64,000 bases of DNA from assembly GCA_025618425.1 (NCBI GenBank), contig CM046844.1:17912911-17976910 (forward strand). Direction: 5' to 3'. The position numbers and the translations under genes are program-made. Of this stretch, positions 27,589-40,820 are shown one piece after another. Positions within the stretch are counted from its first letter, which is position 1; every line of letters begins with the position of its first letter. A model generated the notes under the pieces. The model made no database searches and had not been told where the DNA came from. It saw only the letters and a list, made by a program, of their open reading frames with translations. The DNA is from Heliocidaris tuberculata (taxonomy: Eukaryota > Echinodermata > Echinoidea > Camarodonta > Echinometridae).

Positions 27589-28171
27589 CCTACTGAATAG
27601 ACCTTTTCATAAATATATTCAAATTTCATGCACACTTTTAAAACAAAGATTGTTCTTGACAACCTGAAAGCTTGTCAGAGGCTTGTCAGACATAGCAACA
27701 AGTAATGTATGCAAACTTAACTAGATTCCAAGTATTGTGGTTCATTCATTAATAACAGGTTAATGGAATACCTTGTTACTAGGTCCCCAGGAAAGAAACA
27801 TCCATAACTTTGAATAATTTTGTGAACAGGTCTGTTGATTGTGTGAACTGAGTTCAAGGTGAGTGTCCCTGTTGTGCTGGACTGAAAATCTGCCCGAAAA
27901 GTTTCACACTGTTTGAGTATTGCTTGAGGGTCTCCTCAGGAAAGTGGGAGGGAGTCAAATCCTCGGGTGCAACATTTTTTATTTTCGCATTCTGTTGAGG
28001 TTTTCAAAAGTTGTTTGTACAAGAAAAAAGATTTGATTGGTACCTTTGTGTTGGATACTGTTCTTGAGAGATTACACTAAGTTTTGTATTAATTGTCCAC
28101 ATAATAAATCTATTTCCATACTGCCCTATGGTTGTTAGATACCAAAATAAAAGTGGCAGTTGTTACTGATA

Positions 28172-28193
28172 AAAAGTTTTATGAAACGGGCCC
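28172..28193. mobile_element. Possible single end of a GGGGCCCGTTTCAT element
   Basis: AGTTTTATGAAACGGGCCCC resembles, inverted, the terminus of the element at 50779 (GGGGAGCGTTTCATGAAAGG). I found no matching opposite end nearby, so this is probably a solo or truncated relic. Confidence 0.35.
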
Positions 28194-29419
28194 CAGAGGT
28201 TTTGAAACAAGTTGTTATACTTGGTCCTGGTCTTCTATTTTTAGTAAGAAAGTGAATTGTGAAAAAGAGAAAGTCCTTTGTTTTGACGCAAGGTGAAGGG
28301 TTATGGGCACCCTGTAGGCCCAGACTTCTCTTCTATAATGGAGCCGTTCACATATGAAATTACATCATAAAAATTTCATTCTCCATGAGTTTTTCATAAC
28401 AGAGTCAAGAATTTACAAAAGGACTGCCTGATATAGCAACTCCACACACAAAACAATACCATAATAGAAATTTGTTTTTTTCCAAATTGCTAATTAGAAG
28501 CTTAGGCCTATATGTCATCACTGGCAAGCCTATGTAGCGAACTTCCACACACAATGTACTCACTTCTAAAGTGCATGGTCCTCTATACAGCCCATCTAGG
28601 TACTGTATCCCTAATCAAATAAGTGTTCCATGTCAAATCTACATCCTTGACATGTTGTCCTGAATAATGAAATAATAACAAATCTAGGCCGCCAACCACC
28701 AGGTGAGCTGAAAACACCCAGGGATATCTGGGACGTTAAAAATGTTTCGTGAATGCCTTCAAAAAAATTTCTTGTGTTCATCTGTAGCTAAGTAAAAATA
28801 CAAATTTGGAAATTTGGAGGAATGTTAAAATGATGATGGCTGGCTCTTATTTTCTGTGGTCACAAGCTGTACAAGGGGTAATGTCAGAAAGGTCACAGAA
28901 AGCTAAAAACAGACCAAATTAAAATTTTACAGGCCTAAGCTACATGCAGATTATCAATCTTGAAACTCTTTGATTCAGTGAGAGTTTGGATGTGAATTTA
29001 CTGAGACAATGCATTTTTTCTATGGAAAATATCAAGCTTTTCAATCTCAGACACCACAACAAACATCACTGTCATCATTTCCTGAGGTTCGTACTAACTT
29101 CATTAAATTAACGAGCAATTAGATGGGAGATAACTGGACAAAGAGAAAAGACATCCAGATGCTTTCAGCACATCTACAATGTACACTCAGAAGGTGCAGA
29201 CAAGATGTTGCACTTCTCTTGCACTTATGTTCAAAAGTTTCCATATTACACTTGCTTCCTTATGTCCTACATCAACTACTTTGGTCAGTGGAAGTCATGC
29301 TTAAAAGTGACAATCAAATCAATTAAGGGCAGGAAGGAATCAAGTGCAGTTCTGTCATCAAATTAACGATTTCTACCAGGGATTTTATATTTTTCATAGA
29401 TTGTATACCAAACTAACCT

Positions 29420-29640
29420 TGCATGACCAGTCTTTAAGAAAACCAAAGTTCAAGTCAAGGAGCTCCGCTATTCTCAGGTTGGACTCAATCGCAACTCTCC
29501 GGTCTGGAAGTAACGAGGTTTTCTCATTTCCTTTTATTAAAACCGTGGAATTGGGCCTAATTAGTAAAGCCTCGGGGGCTTTCCTCTTTAGAAATTTAGC
29601 TTTCTGCTCGATTGATTGACCCCATGTGGTACTCCTGCCT
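29420..29640. other. CpG-richer block, possible conserved non-coding element
   Basis: The minus strand has an open frame here ending at a good donor-like AAG|GTTAGT near 29417. The peptide matches nothing I recognise, and its frame does not join the calsyntenin exons. The block contains a TAATTAGG homeodomain-type site. A regulatory element or an unrelated exon are both possible. Confidence 0.2.
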
Positions 29641-30359
29641 GGTATTGTTGTGGAACACTTCTTCAAGATATGCATTTGCACAGGCCATGACCAACTTACT
29701 GTACAAACTTGCTGCATAATAGACACTACACAGCAACATTCTGGGGGCGAGCAAATAGCTGATGTGCAACTCCACTACATGCCAGCAATATTTCAATTGT
29801 CATTATTAAAGTCAGTCCTGTTCCTAAAGAACTTTATTCTTTGGCATTTTGAGTAAAAATTTTGAAAATTTCAACAACTTGGGTCGGAGTTGGGTCAAAA
29901 TCGAGCATCAACAAGTGGCAAAAGTCCAAAGTTAAATGTAGGCCCTACGTACTTCTTTAATGGAAAAAAAGAAGAGATTCTTGACTACTTGTAAATAATT
30001 TTGTATAATTCAAAATAACATGGTACACAGAGGGGATTAGGCTTCAATATTATTATTATCAGAACAAATATATTTTAATCACTTCAAGCACATCACGAGA
30101 AATATAAGCTGGAAATCAAATAAATTGGTAAGCCTATACGTAGAGAAAAAAATTAAAAAACAAAGACCCATAGGAGTTCTTACAGAGTACACACATTCGG
30201 TTTTCATATTCACAAGTACGCCTTCTTCTTAATCTAGCAATATCGCAGAAATGAGAAAACTTGTGGACAAATTTTGAGAATTCATATCGCCATAACATGA
30301 ATATTTCAGAAGTCATCAGGGTAATAATCCCTGAATCGATCTGACAGCATCTGTCAAGA

Positions 30360-30640
30360 TTGATGCCGAGTGCGGACGTTACCATGGTTATTCAAAGTTC
30401 TATTCATTGCAGATGAGAGACGAGCCCGTGAAAATGTGGGGTCTTAATCGGTACGTGAGTGAAATAATCTATGCAAGAGGAGATCAGATTCACTGGGGAA
30501 GATTTATCGGACCTGAGCAGTTGAAGGGGAAGGTCTCGGGGTTTTAACTGCCACCCTATCAGGACGAATTTACGTCAATGACCTGGCGTTACAGAAGGGC
30601 CACTCACACCAAGGGCAATTAGTGAGATTCAGAAATCACT
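30360..30640. other. CpG-richer block, possible conserved non-coding element
   Basis: Base composition is clearly less AT-biased than the flanks, with no long frame on either strand. I infer possible constraint; no motif identifies the role. Confidence 0.2.
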
Positions 30641-33600
30641 TTCTGAACTGCAATCAGATCTCACTCTTTTGTGTGTGCATGTGACCAAAAACTCAAAGTT
30701 ATTCTGATTGCAAATCAAAATGAGCAAATAGTGCAGGTATTTTTAAACAACCAGGTTTATTTGCCCTGTGCTGTATATTACGACAAAAATCAGTGAAGCA
30801 TCCCATGTTACAATCAATGCCAGTGGAAGTGAGATAAAAAAAAATCGGTAGACTGTGTTACTTTAGTTTATTAAGAAAACAATATAATGATTTGTATATT
30901 GTACTTATACTTCATTTCAAAATATTTAATTGCTTTTGGAGCAGGATGAGCATCAATACCAAGCAGATAGCTGCTATATAAATATCCATATCATTATTAT
31001 TCATTTAAAACTAATTTTATAAATCCAAATCTCATTTTTTTCCTCATGTGACTCATGTGACTCATATGACTCAAGAACGTCTTCGTTTCAGCTGGGAACA
31101 GAGCACAACACAGGATATTGGCAAGAAGGAATTGCACAGGACTACTGGCTGCACAGGACTAACAGTAACAGGAGATCATGGGTCCAATGCAGAATCGGTT
31201 TGGGGAAGTCATCGCAGCAATCTCCTACATGCTAGAAGGAATATATGTCGGTGTTTGTTACATCCATAATTTGATTTTGTTGAGATATCATGAGATTGTT
31301 CTAAAATTATCCAATTAACCATATGGTTCTAGGTTTCTTGTCCGTGTGTGACAAATGATATGTATTTAGAATGTCAAAAAAAGGAAAATAGGAAAAAGTG
31401 GATTCTTCAATTTTCAATTCAGAGTGAATATGATTAGCATGATATGACGAACTATTAATAGCAGGCCAAGTGAAATTACATTTGCAGTGCTGCACCAAAA
31501 AATACAAATTTTGGGGAGTTTTGAGAGGAGAGGAAAGGGCTAACAAAATCAACAATTAATTGAGACAGATAAGCACATCCATGTACAGGCCTATATTGCT
31601 GCCTTCCCATTCACTGTATCGATTGCTCTTGCAATTTATATATGCTTATAATCAAATGCTTTTCTTCTAAATCTATTTATTGTAGCTTTTAAAACATGCA
31701 GCTCTAGGGCATGGGGAAGGCTCTGGACACCTTTTCTGCTCAATGGACAAGGGCGAAAAGAGGTCAACAACATGCCAAAGTTATATATCTACATGTGCAG
31801 GCTATACAGACTATCCAATCACATCTCACTGCCATTCCTGTTCCAAATTTCCTTCTCGACGACGAACTCTACCTCTCTTTTCCTCTCCCTTCAATGTTCA
31901 ACCCCACATCTTGACATTCATGCTAAGTCAGCACAGTAATGAGAGCCCCCATGAGAGGCAACATGAGCGGTATTAGATTTGCCGCGGTGTTCGTTACAAC
32001 GTGGTTAGAGGAGGGATGCTGTAACCTGTAACCTACAGATAACCATGTACAGAATTCTATCAAGCATTTAGACTGTAATTGGGGGTAATTTTGAGAGGGA
32101 AACCGCAGCTAAAGAAGTCCTTCTGCCTACAAGAAATCTCAGCCAAATTTAGTATCAATCTAAAGTTTCAGAAATACACTGTAAATACAGAATACAGAAG
32201 TCAATACAGAATAGTCTGAAACCTACTCTAACCATCCCAACAGCATCAGGGCAATTAATTTGCTTTCCAACACTGCAACCTGGTGTGTAAATGAAAATCT
32301 GGGCTGAAATCTTCATTCATTTCTAGTTTTGAGAATTTAGCATTTCCAGCAAAATATCTTGCTTCATTTGCATTGCTCATTTGAAGGGAAATTCTTCTTT
32401 AAGAATAATAATTCTAGATTAGACCTACATATTCCAAATTCACATACATGTGCAGTGAATATTACATCTCCACATATGTCATCTACCCTCATGCAAAACT
32501 GTTAATAATCAGCATTTTACTTTCAAAATACCTTAAACCACAGAAGAATTTCCCTTTATTTTTTCTTCTTCTTCACAAAAAGCACTTGATGAACATTCCA
32601 CTAAAGATGGTCTTCATGAAAATGGTTTCCAATTTCAGGATTACATGCATACTTGTTTATGTACTACAAGACTGAATGTATACTCCCTATTTCTTCCTCT
32701 CCATTCAGCCTGGAGTTCCTACTTCTAACAATCTCCCACATGTATAAATACAGATGCTTTCATTCCAAAGCAAGGCCCTTCCATCAACATTAGCTTTATC
32801 TAATATGCCCGCCCACAAAGTTGCATGTTCCTGGAACATTATACACATATTAAACTGTCGCAGGCCCCAATGAAGAATCCAGACGCTTTATTCTTTGAGC
32901 GATATACAAATAGAATTTCAATACTATCCTTTTTTATCTGAAAAACTAACCAAGTCTGATGATTCATCACAAATGCAATCAAACATTTGTTCTTTCTCTT
33001 TCCCTTTCAAATGGAAAAGGGGTGTTTTTCTAACCTGAAGATCTTTTTGCGAATCTTTACTTTTATGAAAGCCAGGCAGAAGAAGTTTATTGTTATTTCT
33101 ACGTGGGGAAAGATTTAATCTTTGTATTTTTCCTTGCTGAAACCCGACCCATTCTCTGGTTGAGGCAAAGTACTTTACTCAATAAATACTGCAACAATGG
33201 TTAAAATGTACATTTTGATTTGCTTGTGCTGCTGCAAATATACTGAATATACTACATTCAAAGACAGTTTCAAGTTCATTGCTGAATAAACAGGGAAAAA
33301 CAGGGGTAAACAGGGAAGTAACAAGGGCATGTGATTGATACTAACTCACCTTTGTGATTTAAGATCAAATTGATTAGTTTTGATTTTTTATCAAACTTTA
33401 TTTATCTTTAGTTATTTGATCCACTCATTTCAAATAGAGGAAGAATGCTAAAATCTCATGAAGTATTAATGCATAAAATTGATTTAATGCTTATCAGGAC
33501 TAATTTCAAATCATCACTCCTATACCCCCTCAAAAGCAAATAAAAAGAGGAATAATCAAGATTGTCTCAAATTTTTATTAAACCTGGACCATATAGACAC

Positions 33601-33784
33601 ATTTCAATACATATCAAAAAATGATTCTAAAAATTTAGTAAAAAACTAATAAATGGCAATAAAACCTTTTTTCCGAGCTGAATAGCTGAACAACTGTACC
33701 AGACGACCCCATAACACAAACACATACACAACAGATGCACAAAAAGCTGACCTAAGAAAGTGTTTTAGAATGTGGGAATCTTAC

Positions 33785-33993
33785 CTTTGATGTCAATTTT
33801 AAAGGGCATTCCTGGAGTCATGATGTCATAGCTGCAGATCGTAGAAAATCCAGGTGAGCAGTCATCGTCGACCGCTTGAATTTGCAGAAATTTATGAGGC
33901 ACTGTGCCTTCTTCTACTGTAGCTTCGTATGAATTTTGTAAGAAGCGCGGCTTGTTATTATTTGGGTCACGCATGACGATATGAACTTGTGCT
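33785..33993 (-). CDS. CLSTN: Calsyntenin internal exon: start of second cadherin repeat
   Basis: This is the next calsyntenin exon downstream on the minus strand. Its first base completes the Thr codon left by the exon at 36234-36552, giving a continuous SPT-AQVHIV reading. The exon holds the linker between cadherin repeats (RDPNNNKPRF, a calcium-binding D-x-N-x-x-x-P-x-F type motif). It then enters the second repeat with AVDDDCSPGFSTICSYDI and TPGMPFKID. The DCSP-F--ICSY-I-TP--PF pattern is diagnostic of calsyntenins rather than classical cadherins. The acceptor is TTTCTTTTCATAG|AG and the donor is ATCAAAG|GTAAGA; the exon is 209 nt and leaves with one base (G) of the next codon. The next exon should begin with the rest of a Gly codon and contain the end of cadherin 2, with an AYDCG-like motif. 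I looked for it below 33785 by eye and did not find it. Confidence 0.93.
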
Positions 33994-36233
33994 CTATGAA
34001 AAGAAATTAAAACAGAGAATTTTGTCATCCATTATTGTCAGAAATCACTTATTATTGTCAATATTTCTTATTCTTTTTCTAATTCACGGTATCTCATTGG
34101 CCTGTTTTCAGTCATTCTAAGATGGACCTACGTTTGGTCAAGCAATTATCCCAGGTTTCTTCTAATCCTATCAATTTTGGAAATTCACTTCAAAAATGTA
34201 AGAAATTTTAAAGATACTTATTTTGTTAAATAAGCACATATCATCAGTCTTTGGAGTTGTATTTATATTCTAGCAGAGTCAGCAATTTACTTTCTTTTCT
34301 TTCTTTTTTCCATTAACCCTTTCAAGACAATTGACCACATTTTGTGGTTTGGCTCAATAACTTTCGATTCAGAGCTCTAAAAAATATACCAGATGCATGA
34401 GTAGAAAGAGCAAAAATTTCTGCACACACTAATGTATTTTTGTTTCATGACCATATTGCGTTTGATGCCAGGAATCTTTAAAACAAGAATAAGCTTTAAA
34501 ATCCTTAAATTGGCAACACATTGAGAGGTTTAAAATCATTGTTTTTCATCAAAATTGGCAATTTTTCAACTTTTCAACAAAATTTTTAAAACCATGAATA
34601 TTGTTTTAAAAAACATCACACATTATTAGAACCATGTAGCACTAAAAGAATATCATTATTGCCAATTTGAAGAACAAAATGTGATCAATATAGCCCTTAA
34701 ATAATTCCTGTCCTGAAAGGGTTAACAACAACGATCTCAATTTATATCAGCAATCTAATCAAATTGTTCAAAAGAATGAATTAAAATCATCAATTAAATC
34801 AGATATTTAGATCACTGATAAAATGGTTGATGTAAATCACTGATTCTAAATCAGTAATGTACATCAGTGTTTTTTGCCAACTCTATTTTCTAGTCATAAA
34901 CTTCCAAAATGAAATCTGAAGGAGTCTTGTTTTCATTTTTGTATTTCCTTCTTTATGTCATGTGTGCATGACGGAGTAACAAAGAATTTAAGGAAGACAA
35001 TATTGACTTGCCTTCTCAAAATGCATATATTAGATGTCCGTCCTGGAAAGATTCCATTGTCAGTTCATAATATTAGAGATCGTTGAAGGATCATTCTAAT
35101 TTCTCTGGCTTGTTAAAGAGTTTTATTTAATGCTTTCCTATTCCTTGAATTCACAAAGCTTGCGCAGAAACAACTCTTTTCTTCATGAATAGAAGATAAA
35201 CAATAACAATGCATTTGAAAAGCAGATTTATCAATTGTTCCCAAAGAAACACTGATGGACATAGCATAGATAGATGGTGCACTTAAAGGATTTAAATGTT
35301 TACAGTTAAAACGTTCTTCTCCAATATACGCACACAGACGATTCTTAACGTCACCAAAATATATCAGAAATATCCTCTATGGAGAATGAGGTATGACGCG
35401 TAAAACTGCAACAGAGAAGCACTTTAGGGAAAAAACATTTGTCTTACTGTTTCCATCGCTTACTGCAAATAATCCTGGTATGAAGAGCAAATTATTTTTC
35501 ACATTGTTTTCAAAACTCAACTGGTTTGAAAAAAAAAAAACCACCAAACATACCAGTAATTATTTTTAATATTAGATCATCATTTCACAATTTTCTCCAA
35601 ACCATGATAAATTCAAAGTTCAAACTTGCACAACATTACATGTATTTCAGATTTCAAGGAAATAGATTTTGCTGAGCAAGTGTAACATACACAGTCAAAC
35701 TCTTGCATGTAAAATTTAGTTTAAATACAAACACATTTTTAACTTCTTTCATTATACTCTTACATTTGATGCATCTCCTTATTTTCTGTAATTGTAACTT
35801 GTCTGCTTTCTTGTGGTAGTGTAATTTCAAGACATGAGGAACAACAGTCATTTCACATCAATTCATCGTTGTTTTTACGAACTGACGAATCCTCGTACGT
35901 GCGCAATTACACGCTTTGGAGAAAACGGTTTTACAAACCATTGCATCGTGTATGAATGGGCAGTGCTTCCTTATTCCATATTAATATACATAATAATATA
36001 CACCATTTCAAAGTCAAAGGCTTTCTTCTGATATATATACACATCAATGCATGAAATTATGCAATGAAAGCAAATTCCGTTATCTAAGAACACTACTGTA
36101 AATCTATAAATTCATTTCCTGCCAATTCAGGTTTCTGCGCACCGCGCACGGATTCGTCACTTTGTAAAAACGACGACGAATTATACAAAAATAGAGACAG
36201 GGCAAAAGTAATAACGAAAAGCTCAAGACTTAC
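33994..36233 (-). other. Calsyntenin intron between cadherin-repeat exons
   Basis: This 2,240-nt phase-2 intron starts GTAAGT and ends CATAG on the minus strand. It is AT-rich and non-coding and carries a TTAA-flanked inverted-repeat element at 34313-34725. No conserved reading frame or RNA gene is visible in it. Confidence 0.88.
34313..34725. mobile_element. TTAA-flanked miniature inverted-repeat element, piggyBac-like
   Basis: The left end reads TTAA then CCCTTTCAAGACA. The right end reads TGTCCTGAAAGGG then TTAA, an inverted match of about 13 bp with one difference. Inside both ends the phrase CACATTTTGT appears in inverted orientation as well. A TTAA target duplication plus a CCC-starting terminus is the hallmark of the piggyBac superfamily. 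At 413 bp including duplications and without a reading frame, it is non-autonomous. It lies inside the calsyntenin intron. The superfamily is inferred from the ends only. Confidence 0.72.
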
Positions 36234-36552
36234 GTTGGGGAAGGGAGAGAGGGCGTGCCGCAATCGGACGCCTGAATGTGAAATTTCCACTCCCTATTTT
36301 CATCGCAGTCTTTGACGGCAGCGTTGATAGCGCCGCTGACTGCCTCGATGGACCCTGAGCCAGTCGCCCCATTCTGCACGCTGGCAGTAAATGGAACGCT
36401 TTCTAAGATGTTAAAATGGCAAATTTTTCCATTTTCGCCCTCGTCTAACTCGTGTGCGACCAGGGCTGGCGGAAGCATCTCCAGCCTCCCGTGTTCATTG
36501 ACCTCCCCTCTGAAGATTTCATCTTCCCAGTACGGTGCATGATTTGATGTGT
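36234..36552 (-). CDS. CLSTN: Calsyntenin internal exon: first cadherin repeat
   Basis: This is a coding exon of a calsyntenin, a type I membrane protein of neurons with two N-terminal cadherin repeats, an LNS-like region and a kinesin-binding tail. The translation starts near the mature N-terminus (SNHAPYWEDEIF, compare the NKHKPWLE region of vertebrate calsyntenins). It continues through ICHFNI and ends with CDENREWKFHIQASDCG, which matches the family pattern ending in a tyrosine/serine-DCG motif. Read on the minus strand, the acceptor is CCCATGCAG|AC and the donor is CCCCAAC|GTAAGT. The exon is 319 nt; it enters with one base of a codon already used and leaves with two bases (AC) of a Thr codon. 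That phase fits exactly with the next exon. The signal-peptide exon upstream was not found. Seen: reading frame, splice sites and motifs. Known: family resemblance. Which calsyntenin paralogue cannot be told; invertebrates usually have one. Confidence 0.92.
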
Positions 36553-37461
36553 CTGCATGGGGGAACAATTGGGGAAAAAAATTGAATTCATCATAGGCTT
36601 TATACTTATGACACGGTCAAAAAACAATAATTAACGTAAGTCACAACAAATCTAACAATCTTACAGGCATTTATACAAGTACATGTTACGTACAGAGTTG
36701 TAGTTTTTTCACAAATTTTTAAATTACAATCGGAAATGTGCTTCATTATCTTGTACTGACTAACTGCCGAATTGGGAGGGGGGTGGGGGGAGAATGCATG
36801 TCTGTAGACAAAACAAAGTTAATGCTGTCATAAGATCGTGCATTTAAAATATGTTTTCATGTGAGTTACAAGTGGGATGCGTCCACTCCACCTCCTGATT
36901 CAGTGTGTTAAAATCAAACCAACCAAGATAAACACTGAATAAAACCGACCGTATTCATTATAGAAGAAAATGGATGAAAAAAAATCCTTCCTTTTGTAAT
37001 CAAATACTTTAAGAAAAGATCCCTGTATAACCCTACACTATAGGTGGACTTCTAAAAGAAAAATGCTATCAAATGCAAGGTCCATTTCAGAAGTTGATAC
37101 CCTTACCCTACTGTTTATATACTGATATTGAAGTATGTTTTCCACTTGTCTTGCAAAATGTAAATAAGTATTTCAAGATATGCTACCTACATGTGCGACC
37201 TAGACATTTATATACCGGTAATCATCATGTTCCTTTTCGCCTTAATTCCATTAAACATGACTCGTACTAAAGAAGGTGGTTCCCATTGGTGATTGAATGA
37301 CATTTCAGAAACTTTTCTGCTCTTTCACAAAAATATATTCAATTCTGTGCATGACTATAAATAAGAGAGTGGGCACTGCAGGGTGCTGGGTTAGTATTTC
37401 TGGTATCAATTTCATTATCTAGACCGATCTATAAGTCATTAATGAAGGTAGCATATCTTGA

Positions 37462-37633
37462 AATACTAATGGCACAAATAGAGAGGGGCAATAAGAAAGA
37501 AAGAAAGAAAGAGAGAAGGGGCGACAAACTGACAGGGTTAAAAATATAATACTAATGGCACAAATAGAGAGGGGAAATAAGAAAGAAAGGAAGAAAGAGA
37601 GAGAAGGGGCAACAAACTGACAGATAAAGAGAC
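37462..37633. repeat. Tandem duplication of an 86-bp unit
   Basis: AATACTAATGGCACAAATAG starts at 37462 and again at 37548. Both copies run through an AAGAAAGAAAG tract into AAACTGACAG, with a few substitutions. Confidence 0.9.
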
Positions 37634-38749
37634 AGGAGTATATAAGCATCTTTTTTTTTCCAAAGACCATAAAATATCTGATCAAAATATTTCAAAAGGC
37701 TTTCAGATAACCATTTGAATACATTTAAGGTTCGGATTCCATACTGGCAGTCTAGTTATCAAACCATAATCAGAGAAAACAATGAACATATAATTAAAAT
37801 TACACCTATAAACAAGATCTTATCTTCCTGTTGGCTAAACTGAATTAGTATGAAATTTCAAAGTTTATTCTCAACACGTGTACACATGTATAGACATTGC
37901 AAACCACCAAAATATTCAATTTAATGACTATCAAGTGCACCATCGTGTATGAAATATGAAATGTGATACAGTATATCATTTTTCACCGGCAATTTGATGA
38001 AGTCATAGCAGCACACTCACAAGTTTCACTTTAAATTGAATATTAAATTACAATCTACGGTATAACAAAAAAATATCTGTATATATTAAGTTACACAATC
38101 ATGATGGTTGTCTATTATTATGCACTGCATACCACATAAAGGTAACGTACATAGGTACAGGACTACAGACACTGTATCCTTGAAGACTTGTACAACCTAC
38201 ATGTAGGTTTTGTAGCATAACCATAGTATAAAACTCCATGCAAATCTTAAACCCATGAACACCCAGTTCTAAAGTTAAAACTATTGCCAGTCCAAAAACA
38301 GTTATTTCATCTCGACAGACATTACTGAACCGACTTGGAAAATTGAAAACAGACCATTAATTGACCTTTCAATACCTTATTTCAAACAGGTTTTTTTTAA
38401 TGAACACCCACTTGTCACTTTAAAAATACATACGAGACAAAATGAAGTAAAAAATGACAGGCAATATCTACCCTGTATATGAAATTGATCTCTATGTCGA
38501 TACATATCTTACTGGTAGCAACAAAGACAGAAGTGAATAAAAGTCAACAACCCGTTTCAATAAAATGGATGCCTCATTTGTTTTTCCTACCGTGGCGATG
38601 AAAGAGATACTGCACGAAAAGTCAACAACTTGTTTCATCATCACGGGCCTTGTAAGAAGCTTCCTCTTCATTAAATGAGAATATTGATTTTCACTGTGAG
38701 AAGTGCAACACCAACAGATTAATCACTTGAGGTATGAATCATCCTTCCA

Positions 38750-39185
38750 TCCTCTTCTCCTACCACCACCATCATCATACCCCCCCCCCTTGACTACCAC
38801 ACCACCATCTTGTCATCATCCCCCACCCCCTCGACCACCACCATCATCATCACCCCCACACCACTATCACCATCATATCCCTCTCTACCACTACCATGAT
38901 CATCACTCTCCCACCAGCACCATCACCATCACTCACCATCACCCCCCCCCACCCTCTACTATCATCACCATCATCATCACTGCCCCCCTCCCCCTCGACC
39001 ACCACCATCATCATCATCCCCTCAACCACTATACCCCTCTCTACCACTATCATCATCATCATCCCCCTTCCTCCAGCAACACCACCATCACTCACCATCA
39101 CCCCCCCACCTCTACTATCATCATCACCATCATAATCACTCCCCCCCCCCCCTTTCCACAACCACCACCATCATCATCACACACA
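38750..39185. repeat. CAC/CAT trinucleotide-rich tract
   Basis: A 430-bp region on the plus strand is built of CCA, TCA and CCC units with poly(C) interruptions. It contains longer near-duplicate blocks (CTCTACCACTATCA-type phrases recur), so it has expanded by larger tandem steps as well as by slippage. The His/Pro/Ser-rich 181-codon open frame over it is a composition artefact. Confidence 0.9.
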
Positions 39186-39934
39186 ATCATAATACGGTCT
39201 CCCTATCTCATTTACTCTCTCTCCATCCGTGCAATATCGGCATTGTGATTGCTCGGATACACAAAGACATTCTGTTATTACGCACACTGGCGCAATGGCT
39301 CAGCATTGTCATTTGCATGCATAATGAGAATTTACTGCATCTCACATACCCACACACAGGTAGGCCTATAATCTATCAGGGTGTTTATCTTGCACAATGG
39401 TCATATACACCTATGTGCTGGTATTCTAATCCATAGCACTTCATATTTTGTGAGATTGTGTTTAGTGAGGCATTGCATTTATGACTGTCATTATGCCTCT
39501 AATCAATTTCAACAATACCACTGTTATCCAATTCATTAACAAAGAAATCTTTTTATGATATACATGTAGCATAAATAATATTGTTGCTTTTCAAACCCTC
39601 AGTATTAATATAAATGTGTTTTTCATGAATTCATATATTATTTATTGTTACACTATTCCATGGAAGCATTCATTATAATCATTCAATTACATACATGAAT
39701 CTCCACAAACAAACAAAAATATAAATGATTCAAGTATATATGTTGTTTGTAGGTCTGTATCTTTATGGATGTATATTGTCAATAGAAAGCACTAAAAAAT
39801 AAGATGAAAAAATTATAGGTGAGGTGAAATTTTTTAAAAGTAATGATCTACAGAGTCTGTGCAGAGACTACAGGATAGACCTCCATTTTTGTTTGAGATG
39901 ACTCATCTTGTATTATCTCCATGGAGGCCATTTT

Positions 39935-40452
39935 CTATCTCTCTCGCTCTATCTCTTTTCTCCTACATCCATCCAATAATGTTACTCTCTCATTTTCTGT
40001 CTCTATTCTTCATAGATTCAATATTTTCTCTAGCTTAATATACTCCATCTCTTACTCTTATATAATCAAATCCATTCCTTTCTCTTTTCTATAAGCTATT
40101 CCATCAATTTCTCTCTCTCTCTCCCTCTTGTATGCCCACATAATATAAATTATTTTTCTCTTTTTCTCTGTCAGTTTTATCTTGTCTACTTTCTGTGAGA
40201 TTGTCTTGTTTTTCCCTACTCTGCCTGGCCTGTCTCTCTTTCATTCTCTCTCATCCTCTCTGCCTTCCTGACTACTTGTATCTATCTCTCTCTGCTTCTA
40301 TATCCCTATTTTTTTTTCTCTGACTGTCTTTCTCTCTCTACCTACTGCTACTGTCTCTAAATGTCCATTTTATAACTTTTCTTCCTCTCTCTTTCATAAG
40401 TCCTTATCTTTTTAATCCACTAACCTCTCTTTCTCTCTCTCTCTCTTTCTCC
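39935..40452. repeat. Polypyrimidine-rich CT region
   Basis: About 500 bp are dominated by TCTCTC and CTTT units on the plus strand, ending in a pure (CT)n run near 40429-40447. Confidence 0.75.
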
Positions 40453-40820
40453 ATTATACTATTCAGATCAAACATGTGGGAGCTGCCACAGTATTCTTTA
40501 CTCTTTTTTCCTACACCAGTGATGGATATTGCAACCTAGGATGCCTCCCCCACATACATTATCCACGCTATGACCTCATCCATTTATCCACACAGCTCAC
40601 TGCATGTACTCCTATTCTACAAAGCTGCATGCATTTCCCACTTTGTACCCCAACACTACTTGTATGTGATGTGTACATACATTAACATGAGATTGCATAA
40701 TACAAGTGTACAGATTATATAACAATATTCTCTAGTTTAATCCTAATGTTCACTCCCTAATTACCATAATTATTATACTGTGGATTTATAAGAGGATATT
40801 TTCAGTCCTGCACTGGTAAG

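Larger units (their letters stand above)
24625..33784. other. Gene-free stretch downstream of the visible calsyntenin exons
   Basis: This is the expected location of the next calsyntenin exons, but none was identified. The stretch holds (GA)n near 24849-24872, a tandem 29-bp duplication at 25779-25844, a poly(C)/poly(A) composite at 27564-27588 and CpG-richer blocks at 29420-29640 and 30360-30640. Confidence 0.55.

Noticed and set aside
29394..29726. Possible minus-strand exon with donor AAG|GTTAGT
   Set aside because: The peptide resembles no calsyntenin region. With the phase left by the exon at 33785, the best acceptor gives an early stop. Kept only as a possible conserved block.
38703..39248. 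181-codon plus-strand open frame, His/Pro/Ser-rich
   Set aside because: It lies on a CAC/CAT simple repeat, with an open frame on the other strand too. No domain and no splice context.
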